Assembly: GCA_043421945.1 (NCBI GenBank)
Contig: JBHOGO010000065.1
Coordinates: forward strand, 1 to 26,906
Source of the DNA: Thaumasiovibrio sp043421945
GTDB taxonomy: Bacteria > Pseudomonadota > Gammaproteobacteria > Enterobacterales > Vibrionaceae
DNA length: 26,906 bases
Direction of reading: 5' to 3'
Part shown: in pieces, positions 16,838-24,033 of the stretch
How the letters are laid out: each line of letters starts with the position of its first letter
Position numbering within the stretch: position 1 is the first letter of the stretch
Made by a program: the position numbers and the translations under genes
Notes under the pieces: model-generated
Told to the model about the DNA's origin: nothing
The model's input: the letters and a program-made list of their open reading frames with translations, nothing else
Databases searched by the model: none

Positions 16838-17665
16838 CTAAAACTGGATCCGGTTTTCCACCAGACCGACACCGTCAATCTCGACTGAAACAACATCTCC
16901 ATCATTCAACGCTTTTGTGCGACCGGGCGTACCCATAAAAATGAGGTCACCCGGTTTTAACGTAAAGTACTGGCTCAAATAGCTCACTACTTTGCTTGAG
17001 CTGTGGATCATATTACGGGTGTTTTCTTGTTGAACAATCTTCCCATTCAAGCGAGTGGTTAAGAGCACGTTTTCGTAATCAACACCACGTGTGATCGTGT
17101 ACGCGATAGGCCCAAAACCATCTGCTGCTTTACCGCGCATCCATTGTAAATCGCGCCCTTGCCAATTGCGCTCCGTAAGATCGTTACCAACAGTGACACC
17201 AAAAATGGCGTCAGAAGCTTGTTCTAAACTGAGGTTTTTCGCTTCTTTACCAATGACGATAACCAGCTCTCCTTCAAAATGAACATTAGTTGCCCCATCT
17301 GGCGCATGAATAACTTCGCCAGAGCCGATGAGTGAAGACGGTAATTTTAGAAACATAGGAGGAGGTTGATCTCCAGCAGATGCTAAATGGCTGGCGAAAT
17401 TCATACCAACGGCAAAGACCTTTTCAGGATCAGTCGGTAACAATAAAGCCACCTCTTTTCTCAATACTCTCTCTTTTTCTTCGATATAATCACCGAAAAT
17501 ATCCCCTGAAAGGATCGAGATTTCGTCGCCATACAACTTGCCATAATGAATTATATTTTGATGTTCGAAACGTACAAATTGCTCTGTTGCTGGGGCTGCA
17601 ACTGAGATGATTGGCGATAATACAGCCGCCAGCGCAAAGCTAAGTGTTAATGATGTCCAGTTCAT
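16838..17665 (-). CDS. Fumarylacetoacetate-hydrolase-family protein with predicted signal peptide
   Basis: 275 aa with the FAH C-terminal fold used by C-C bond hydrolases, decarboxylases and acylpyruvases of carboxylic-acid catabolism. Metal-ligand residues are recognisable: Glu131 and Glu133 in HFEGELVIVIGK, Asp162 in TVGNDLTERNWQ. The conserved G-N-x3-H motif (GMNFASH, 87-93), a Lys-rich FLKLPSS loop and the terminal DLIFMGTPGRT are also present. Oddly, residues 1-24 (MNWTSLTLSFALAAVLSPIISVAA) look like a cleavable signal peptide, whereas most family members are cytosolic. The longer in-frame start at 17683 is rejected because it would consume the strong SD GAGGG, 7 bases before the ATG at 17665. 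It is divergent from the GST gene. Substrate unknown. Confidence 0.88.
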   Translation of the reverse strand: MNWTSLTLSFALAAVLSPIISVAAPATEQFVRFEHQNIIHYGKLYGDEISILSGDIFGDYIEEKERVLRKEVALLLPTDPEKVFAVGMNFASHLASAGDQPPPMFLKLPSSLIGSGEVIHAPDGATNVHFEGELVIVIGKEAKNLSLEQASDAIFGVTVGNDLTERNWQGRDLQWMRGKAADGFGPIAYTITRGVDYENVLLTTRLNGKIVQQENTRNMIHSSSKVVSYLSQYFTLKPGDLIFMGTPGRTKALNDGDVVSVEIDGVGLVENRIQF

Positions 17666-17915
17666 ACATACGCCCTCTTCCAATCGACGTGTAGCGTCAA
17701 AACAATAATGACGAGCAATACCCAGAATAGAAACTGGGCTATTCCATAGATGGTCTAATCAAATATAGTTGATGTAGATAATGAGGGTTTATCCAAGATG
17801 CAGGAACAATGAATCCTCTTTTAGTACCCCACCTCAGCAGTATCATCGAACACTTAAGATGCTATTGTATAAGATGAATTATTGACTTTAACCATCAATA
17901 ACAAGGAGGTATTGC

Positions 17916-18569
17916 ATGTCTTACCCGATTTTATATTCTTTACGGCGCTGCCCGTACTGCATTCGGGCGAGGTTAGCTCTTTTGCTTGCAGAACAACCTG
18001 TCTTCCTACGTGATGTCGTTACTCGTCAATTACCTGAAGAGATGCTTGCCGTTTCAGAAAAGGCAACAGTCCCAGTGTTAGTGCTGCAGAATGGTGAAGT
18101 CATCGATGAAAGTTTAGACATTATGCTATGGGCGCTTCGCCAATATGACCCGTATAATTTATTGCTAACTGGAGATTTTAGCCAGTCTGAAGCTATGGTG
18201 GCGTTTATTCAGCAATATGATGTTGAGTTTGTCTTAGCACTTGATAGATACAAAGCTGCTGCACGGTATCATGATAAACAGCTTCAACATTATCGCGAAG
18301 CCTGTCAGTACTTCATTAACCACCTAGAAGAACGATTAACAAATAACATGTTTTTGTGGGGTGATTCGCCCTGCTTAGTCGATTATGCCCTACTCCCTTT
18401 ATTGCGGCAGTTCTCTCGAGTAGAACGCCAATGGTACCTCAACGTTCCTTATCCAAACTTAGAGCGCTGGTTCAAAGCACACTATGAAAATCCACTGTAT
18501 TCGAAATCGATGAAGGTCTTTCCAAGATGGCTAGAGTCCAAAGAAGATCTTCTTTTGATAAATGAATAA
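17916..18569 (+). CDS. Glutathione S-transferase-family protein, glutaredoxin-2-like
   Basis: 217 aa. The N-terminal thioredoxin-like domain begins YPILYSLRRCPYCIRARLALLL with a dithiol CPYC at residues 12-15, like glutaredoxins rather than Ser/Tyr-type GSTs. It continues with the glutathione-binding ATVPVLVL (cis-Pro) and DESLDIMLWAL segments. An all-alpha GST C-terminal domain follows (about 85-210). It probably acts in glutathione-dependent thiol-disulfide exchange or detoxification in the cytosol. The start is firm: AAGGAGGT lies 6 bases before the ATG. It appears monocistronic, with the aspartoacylase gene 77 bp downstream. Confidence 0.9.
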   Translation: MSYPILYSLRRCPYCIRARLALLLAEQPVFLRDVVTRQLPEEMLAVSEKATVPVLVLQNGEVIDESLDIMLWALRQYDPYNLLLTGDFSQSEAMVAFIQQYDVEFVLALDRYKAAARYHDKQLQHYREACQYFINHLEERLTNNMFLWGDSPCLVDYALLPLLRQFSRVERQWYLNVPYPNLERWFKAHYENPLYSKSMKVFPRWLESKEDLLLINE

Positions 18570-18646
18570 AAATTCACTGCAAACGAATCATAAATCACGT
18601 AAACTCATTTTGTTCATCAAGACTAAGAAAACAAGGAAAGTAAAGA

Positions 18647-19528
18647 ATGAAGAAGATTGAATCAGTCGCCATCGTTGGCGGTACGCATGGTAATGAATTC
18701 AGTGGTATCTATCTACTTCGTAAGTGGGAACAATTTCCAACCCAAATCAAACGTAACAGTTTTGGAACACAAACCTTGTTTGCTAATCCTAAAGCCTTTG
18801 AAGCAAATAAGCGTTATTTAGACTGCGATTTAAATCGACAATTCATCCAAGCTGATTTAGAAAACCCAACACTGGCAAACTATGAACAGAGCCGTGCAAA
18901 AGTCATCAACTTGCAGCTTGGTCCTAAGGGTAACGCTAAAACGGACTTCATCATCGATCTACACAATACCACTAGCAATATGGGACCAACGCTAATTTTG
19001 CTGCAAAACGATGATTTTAATAAACAGATGGGGGCTTACCTTCGCCAAGTAATGCCTGAATCTGTCGTCGTGTTCGAAGACCAATGCAGTGTTGAAAGTC
19101 ACTACTTTGTCGCCTCTATTACCCCACAAGGTGTCATTGTTGAAATAGGTCCACAGCCGCAATCAGTTGTCAGACAAGACGTTTTGGACCAGATGGAAGC
19201 GATGACACAACATATTTTAGACTATGTCGAGCACGTCAATGCCGGTACACTTCCTGCTCTTTCAGACTACGACGCGTATCGTTACAAAGAGACATTAACG
19301 TTACCAATGGATCATCAAGGTGAACGTATTGGGATGGTACACAAGAACGTTGAAGACAACGATTTCAACGTGCTAAAAAAGGGTGACCCCATCTTTACCC
19401 TATTCACTGGCGAAGAAATCTGTTGGAATGGTAATTATGAAGCGTATCCACACTTTATTAATGAAGCAGCCTATTATGACAACAATTTAGCGATGTCATT
19501 GGCTGAAAAGTTCACTGTTACGCTGTGA
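18647..19528 (+). CDS. Aspartoacylase / succinylglutamate desuccinylase-family amidohydrolase
   Basis: Zinc carboxypeptidase-like enzyme of 293 aa, expected to release acetate and aspartate from N-acetylaspartate in the cytosol. Zinc ligands His14 and Glu17 (GGTHGNE) and His106 (IIDLHNTTSNMG) are present. So are the substrate-binding DLNR (61-64) and the catalytic Glu166 in VIVEIGPQPQ, a motif shared with human aspartoacylase. The C-terminal beta domain is complete, and the length is close to that of the mammalian enzymes (about 313). AAGGAAAG lies about 7 bases upstream of the ATG. No neighbouring gene clarifies its pathway. Activity on another N-acyl amino acid is possible. Confidence 0.92.
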   Translation: MKKIESVAIVGGTHGNEFSGIYLLRKWEQFPTQIKRNSFGTQTLFANPKAFEANKRYLDCDLNRQFIQADLENPTLANYEQSRAKVINLQLGPKGNAKTDFIIDLHNTTSNMGPTLILLQNDDFNKQMGAYLRQVMPESVVVFEDQCSVESHYFVASITPQGVIVEIGPQPQSVVRQDVLDQMEAMTQHILDYVEHVNAGTLPALSDYDAYRYKETLTLPMDHQGERIGMVHKNVEDNDFNVLKKGDPIFTLFTGEEICWNGNYEAYPHFINEAAYYDNNLAMSLAEKFTVTL

Positions 19529-19536
19529 CACTAGCA

Positions 19537-19569
19537 TTTGGGCGTCAGTTAACTATAATGCCGCCCAAA
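19537..19569 (+). promoter_or_regulatory. Inverted repeat enclosing a consensus -10 element upstream of the DUF3010 gene
   Basis: TTTGGGCG and CGCCCAAA are perfect 8 bp arms with a 17 nt loop. The loop contains TATAAT (19554-19559), an exact sigma-70 -10 hexamer, 29 bp before the DUF3010 ATG. A convincing -35 is not seen at 16-18 bp spacing. It lies just after the aspartoacylase stop and has no T-run, so it is more likely a promoter/operator than a terminator. Confidence 0.45.
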
Positions 19570-19588
19570 CAGCACACAGGATTACAAA

Positions 19589-20014
19589 ATGAAAATTTGC
19601 GCCGTAGAAATTAAAAACCATGAAGCAGTCGTTGTTCTTTCCTCAATGGAACAAGGATTGATGGAGATTCACGACTGTCGAGTCACCGCCGTTTCACTCG
19701 CTGTGGCGCATGACACCGACATGCTGAAAGACTTCCAAAAAGAGTTCGCTAAACTCATGGAAGACTACAAAGTTGATACTGTTGTTATTGGTGAGCGTAT
19801 TTCGAAAGGAAAATTAGCTGCCTCAGGTCTTAGCTTCAAACTAGAAGCTGCGATTCAACTTATCGATGAATTAAACGTTAAAGTACTTCCTGCTCAAGAA
19901 GCAAAAGAGAGCCTAAAACGTAATCCGCTAAAAGTGAAAGCTAAAGACCTTGGTCTAAAACCTTTCCAAGAAGAAGCATTCACTACCGCTTACGCCTTCC
20001 TTAACATTCGTTAA
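19589..20014 (+). CDS. DUF3010-family protein
   Basis: 141 aa conserved protein of unknown function, which I recognise as DUF3010, a family mostly from Vibrio- and Shewanella-like bacteria. The opening KICAVEIKNHEAVVVL strand pair, VDTVVIGERISKGKLAASGLSFKLEAAIQLI and the final FQEEAFTTAYAFLNI helix suggest an RNase H/RuvC-like fold. That is an impression from the strand-helix pattern, and catalytic residues are not demonstrable. There is no signal peptide or membrane segment. The SD AGGAT lies 6 bases upstream. It has its own candidate promoter and terminator, so it is probably a single-gene unit. Confidence 0.85.
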   Translation: MKICAVEIKNHEAVVVLSSMEQGLMEIHDCRVTAVSLAVAHDTDMLKDFQKEFAKLMEDYKVDTVVIGERISKGKLAASGLSFKLEAAIQLIDELNVKVLPAQEAKESLKRNPLKVKAKDLGLKPFQEEAFTTAYAFLNIR

Positions 20015-20043
20015 TCACGCGAATCGCTTAGCTTAACGATAGA

Positions 20044-20100
20044 ACGCATCACCCTACTATTTAGATTGTTATTTAGATAAGTGAGGTCGGTGCGTTTTTT
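20044..20100 (+). terminator. Probable rho-independent terminator after the DUF3010 gene
   Basis: ACGCATC...GGTGCGT forms an imperfect stem (five Watson-Crick pairs, a T-G pair and one more, then mismatches) with a long loop, followed directly by TTTTTT. The T-run makes termination likely; the stem is weaker than the others in this window. Confidence 0.6.
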
Positions 20101-20251
20101 ACTCACTCAGTTCCTCTCTTTCGTCCATTTACTCCCCATTTCACCTCATTCTATCGTGTGAAAGCGGTATCTCCGCGATTTAACTAACTTCTATGGACGC
20201 AAATAGACTAAAATAACGGGCTACTATCTTTGCTTTGAGCGTTTTAAATTC

Positions 20252-21502
20252 ATGACCACTAATACCGTACCTACCAACTTTGCTGAGCTTGGCTTGATTC
20301 CACCTTTGCTTGCTCGTCTAAGCGAATTGGAATATCAACAACCAACGCCGATTCAGGCGCAAGCTATCCCGAGTGTATTAGCAGGAAGAGACTTAATCGC
20401 AGGAGCAAACACAGGGTCAGGTAAGACCGCATCTTTCGCACTCCCGATGCTACAGCAACTCCATACGGAAACAGTACGAGACAACAGAAGCCAAAAAGGC
20501 AACTATGTGGCAGGGCTGGTGCTCGTTCCTACACGTGAACTCGCTAAGCAAGTCGCAGACAGCATTAAATCCTATGCTACGCATTTTAATGGTGCGATGA
20601 AAACGGTTGCTGTATTTGGTGGTGTTTCTGCTAATACGCAGATGCTCGCGTTGCGTGGCGGTACCGATATTTTAGTCGCTACACCAGGTCGCCTACTTGA
20701 TTTGATTTCAAGCAATGCCATCAAGCTCGATAAAGTAAAATCGCTAGTGCTCGATGAAGCTGACCGTATGCTAAGCCTTGGCTTCACTGAAGAACTATCA
20801 GCATTACTCGCATTGATGCCACAAAAAAAGCAAACACTGCTATTTTCTGCCACTTTCCCAGAAAAGGTGCAAGAGCTTACCCAAAAGCTACTGATTGATC
20901 CTGTTGAAATACAGCTGCAAAGTGCCGATGCCAGTACCTTAGTGCAACGTGTGTTTACCGTTAATAAAGGTGAGAAAACGGCCGTACTCGCCCACCTTAT
21001 TCATGAACACCAATGGCAACAGGCGCTTATTTTTGTCAATGCTAAAAAACACTGTAACCACCTTGCAGAGAAACTCTCTAAACGTGGCATCATTGCCGAA
21101 GTCTTTCATGGCGATCAAGGTCAAGGTGCTCGAAACCGAGTTCTAGACGCATTTAAATACGGTGAGATCGATGTTCTTATCGCGACAGATATTGCTGCTC
21201 GTGGTCTAGATATTGAAAAGTTGCCTGTTGTTATCAACTTTGATTTACCACGAAGCCCAGCAGATTATATGCACCGCATCGGTCGAAGTGGTCGTGCTGG
21301 TGAAGTGGGGTTAGGTTTGTCGCTGATCGACTATGAAGACTACCACCACTTTAAAGTGATCGAGAAAAAGAACAAGATTCGTCTTGAGCGTGAAGAAGTG
21401 AAAGGCTTTGAAGTCGACGATCAAGTCAGCGAAGAACTGCTCGCTGCTAACAAGCCGAAAGCAAAACCAGAAGGCACTGGTAAAAAGCAGTGGAGACGAT
21501 AA
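20252..21502 (+). CDS. DEAD-box ATP-dependent RNA helicase (RhlE-like)
   Basis: 416 aa with every DEAD-box motif in order: Q motif PTPIQAQAIP (31-40), motif I ANTGSGKT (52-59), Ia PTRELA (93-98), GG (123-124), Ib TPGRLLD (144-150), II DEAD (168-171), III SAT (199-201), IV LIFVNA (259-264), V ATDIAARGLDI (311-321) and VI HRIGRSGRAG (341-350). A short basic tail (to RR416) is the only extension, so it is a core helicase of RhlE size rather than the DeaD or SrmB type. The probable role is remodelling of rRNA or mRNA structure. The SD before the ATG is poor. It is convergent with the acyltransferase gene. Confidence 0.95.
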   Translation: MTTNTVPTNFAELGLIPPLLARLSELEYQQPTPIQAQAIPSVLAGRDLIAGANTGSGKTASFALPMLQQLHTETVRDNRSQKGNYVAGLVLVPTRELAKQVADSIKSYATHFNGAMKTVAVFGGVSANTQMLALRGGTDILVATPGRLLDLISSNAIKLDKVKSLVLDEADRMLSLGFTEELSALLALMPQKKQTLLFSATFPEKVQELTQKLLIDPVEIQLQSADASTLVQRVFTVNKGEKTAVLAHLIHEHQWQQALIFVNAKKHCNHLAEKLSKRGIIAEVFHGDQGQGARNRVLDAFKYGEIDVLIATDIAARGLDIEKLPVVINFDLPRSPADYMHRIGRSGRAGEVGLGLSLIDYEDYHHFKVIEKKNKIRLEREEVKGFEVDDQVSEELLAANKPKAKPEGTGKKQWRR

Positions 21503-21533
21503 CGGCGAAATAAAAAGCGGTTAGGCAATGCAT

Positions 21534-21576
21534 TACCACAAAACAAGCAAGATATTGAACACCTTGTTTTGTGGTA
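21534..21576 (+). terminator. Long perfect hairpin between convergent helicase and acyltransferase genes
   Basis: A 14 bp perfect stem (TACCACAAAACAAG at 21534-21547, CTTGTTTTGTGGTA at 21563-21576) has a 15 nt loop and is followed by only TTTC. It lies 31 bp after the helicase stop and 100 bp from the acyltransferase stop. The T-tract is short, but the stem could stop transcription from either side. Confidence 0.65.
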
Positions 21577-21676
21577 TTTCCCCACCCTAAAGAAGCTCAA
21601 CGCTTTAAACGGAATCGAACTGTCGTTATCAAAAAACTTTGAGCTTATATGTCTGATTTAAAAGAGATAACGAACA

Positions 21677-23443
21677 CTAACCGCTCATTAACTCAGCCAT
21701 TTCCAACAGCGACTCTTCTACATAACGGTGCATTTTATCAAGGTTGTCTGATATTGCAGTTCGGCTAGTCATATTGAAACGGATATCATCGTTACGTGTG
21801 AAATACCGAATACCGTAGCCATGGTCGACAATAGGGCCATACCCCGCAAGCTCTACACCGTATTCCGAAGTAGTGCTGGTACAGACGACACTCTCCGTCA
21901 GCGCTCGATACCCCTTATCAGTAAAGATTTCAGGGAGTGTATCTAGACCTAGTGTGCTACCCACTTTTTTATAACAGTATCTTAATGCCTGAAAGTGCGT
22001 GAATACACCTTGTCCAGAACGGCACTCATTTGCTCTTGATACGTGCTTTTTTGTCGCTTGGACAAGTAGGCCTTGCTTATCCTGTGTTGTGCACGATGGG
22101 TCATTTAAACTTTGAATAAATGCCAATGACTCAGGAGATACGGTATAAAGCACATCAATACGACCATCGAAAAATGTTCGCGTCATGACGGCCTCATACG
22201 CACTATAGCACTTGCCATATAACTTATACTCAGCCAGCTGAAGAGCCAGTTGAACAAAGGCATCAGGGCTTACTCGGTAGGCCTTGATTTTAGTCTTACC
22301 AAATGCTGTAAAACTCAATACTCTCGTTTGTGTATTCGCAGCATGCTGGCGATATAATATGACTGCGTCGTCTATCGCTTTGTTCAGCCCATCGTTTAAT
22401 TCAAAGACAAGCTCTTCTGAGGATATAAAAGGCTCGTCAACACCCCGCTGAGCATCAAACACAACATGACCAATGCTATCATGCAAGTGCTTGATCACTC
22501 TAAGCATCACCGAGCCATCTACGCCTGTGTGCTCAAAATTAATCCCGGCCTTACCATTTTGAAAAACAACAAATTGCAGTGACTTATCAAAGAAACGATC
22601 TGTCCCATCACCATGTAACAGTTGCTGTGATATTTCGGTCATTTCTTCGGGTTTATTTTTATCTAAACAGACAACAAAAGCGGCTTCTTCTATACTCTTC
22701 ATCACCTCACTGTTATGTTCAGAAATAGCGAATAGATTCTCTCTTTTCTCCGCCCAATCATCTCTTGGCATTGTCGTTAATATACCGAGATTACTGCCTA
22801 GATTCTTACCTGAAATAATACGATTAAGATCAGATTCAATGGCTACTGGAGAGCGTACTGTCCCCTTTTCGTCAAGAATATTGAGTTTAAACATTCGCTG
22901 CGAACACATAATAATAATATGCGTCCTTACTGATGACACTTTAAATTCATCGGCATTTTTACGTGGAATTCGTGTCGATGAAAAAACATTACTGTACTGG
23001 TTCATGCATAAAGGTTTTTCTTTTTGCATGTCGGTAGTTAACTTGTCCTCATCAATGAGAGAGATAAAACCATAAGTACTTATAATGAGTCCTGTTGCAA
23101 TTTGTGCTTGAGACCATGACAGATTATCCCATTGGCTTTTTAGGTAGTAAAAAACATTATTATTGATGGCAAGAGAGCCTCTGGACTCTAAATAAACATC
23201 CTCCCAAATTTGAGAAGACCAGTTTTGACGTGAGCTGTCTTGGCTCCATTTATTTAACTCTTCCTGGAGTTTTTCGCCTGCTCCACCAGAGCGTATAAAC
23301 TGCTCCACGGCAGATTGAGTCGCATTGCACTCTTGCTCAGTTAATAGAGGCGAAGCCCAGCTGACAAGCTTTCCACATGTATCGCTTAACGTAGGTACCG
23401 GGAGTTGTGGTAAAGACTGTTGATGAGGAAATACACTGTCCAC
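21677..23443 (-). CDS. Choline/carnitine O-acyltransferase-family enzyme (eukaryote-type)
   Basis: Predicted to move an acyl group between CoA and a hydroxylated acceptor. 588 aa, full length for the family, with no signal peptide. Family blocks in order: LPQLPVPTLSDTCGKLV (11-27), YLESRGSLAINNN (84-96), MNQYSNVFSSTRIP (147-160), LTTMPRDDWAEKRE (222-235), HGDGTDRFFDKSLQF (277-291), the catalytic block with His305 in FEHTGVDG, LSFTAFGKTKIKAYRVSPDAFVQLALQL (376-403), LPEIFTD (503-509) and YGPIVDHGYGIRYF (535-548). The carnitine-specific positions of mammalian carnitine acetyltransferase (Thr465, Thr467, Arg518) align by eye to Ile429, Val431 and Thr482, so the acceptor is probably not carnitine. 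This family is common in eukaryotes and sparse in bacteria. It is divergent from a BCCT-type transporter. Confidence 0.9.
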   Translation of the reverse strand: MDSVFPHQQSLPQLPVPTLSDTCGKLVSWASPLLTEQECNATQSAVEQFIRSGGAGEKLQEELNKWSQDSSRQNWSSQIWEDVYLESRGSLAINNNVFYYLKSQWDNLSWSQAQIATGLIISTYGFISLIDEDKLTTDMQKEKPLCMNQYSNVFSSTRIPRKNADEFKVSSVRTHIIIMCSQRMFKLNILDEKGTVRSPVAIESDLNRIISGKNLGSNLGILTTMPRDDWAEKRENLFAISEHNSEVMKSIEEAAFVVCLDKNKPEEMTEISQQLLHGDGTDRFFDKSLQFVVFQNGKAGINFEHTGVDGSVMLRVIKHLHDSIGHVVFDAQRGVDEPFISSEELVFELNDGLNKAIDDAVILYRQHAANTQTRVLSFTAFGKTKIKAYRVSPDAFVQLALQLAEYKLYGKCYSAYEAVMTRTFFDGRIDVLYTVSPESLAFIQSLNDPSCTTQDKQGLLVQATKKHVSRANECRSGQGVFTHFQALRYCYKKVGSTLGLDTLPEIFTDKGYRALTESVVCTSTTSEYGVELAGYGPIVDHGYGIRYFTRNDDIRFNMTSRTAISDNLDKMHRYVEESLLEMAELMSG

Positions 23444-24033
23444 TGTTTGCCATCCTAATATGAATTCACGACTTCAGAATCTTTTCAATTCTAATGATTA
23501 CATTACTAATCATACCTATCGTGTAAAAATATTCAAATTTTGACCTCAAACGACTATTAACCTTCACAAATACCTAATAACAGCACTACAGTCAAAAATT
23601 TAACGCTTGATCCTTAGGGCTCTAACCATTAGTGTTATATGCAATAAAAGCGTGAGGACTTCACTCAATCACTGACAGCGAAACAGATGAGTGCTTAGGG
23701 AATAATCACTAACACAAATGCATTCACCCAAGCAATGAAATATGAGTAAGTAATAAATGAAGGGGAAACTAATGTTCATCGTAGATGTTTACTACGTTAA
23801 ACCTTCCTGAAAATGAATGCTTGCATAGATATTGAAAATCGAAATGTATACAGAGGTTTTGACTAGGCGATGAAAAGAATATTAATGGTCTCACCGCGAA
23901 GTAGCGTTACTTATCATTTAGTCATTAAAACTGACAACAATAGCTTGCTGTCGTTAATGACGATGTACTTAGCACAAAGCATAAAGTAAGGACTAATTTT
24001 GTTATCAAGCTATATACTTAAGGAAATTAAATA
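23444..24033. other. 590 bp divergent regulatory region between acyltransferase and BCCT-type genes
   Basis: AT-rich, without a convincing gene. It holds an inverted repeat at 23494-23513 and several short ORFs; the longest noted is 23870-23989 (39 codons), with an AGG just before its ATG. The length exceeds what two divergent promoters need, so an undetected small RNA or leader is possible, but I see no specific signal for one. Confidence 0.55.
23494..23513. promoter_or_regulatory. Inverted repeat upstream of the acyltransferase gene, candidate operator
   Basis: ATGATT and AATCAT are perfect 6 bp arms separated by 8 bp, 51-70 bp upstream of the acyltransferase ATG. No regulator gene is adjacent. 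The palindrome is seen; a binding role is a guess from position. Confidence 0.3.

Noticed and set aside
17717..17742. Hairpin (CCCAG/CTGGG with flanking AATA/TATT) between FAH and GST genes
   Set aside because: Short interrupted stem with a bulge, no T-run and no link to a known regulatory RNA.
21623..21673. TCGTTATC/GATAACGA inverted repeat after the acyltransferase stop as a terminator
   Set aside because: On the leftward transcript the T-run lies in the loop before the second arm, not after it, and the loop is 35 nt.
23870..23989. 39-codon ORF just upstream of the BCCT-type gene, possible leader peptide
   Set aside because: It has an AGG close to its ATG but no recognisable leader features (no codon run, no attenuator-like stems after it), and short ORFs of this size occur by chance in the region.
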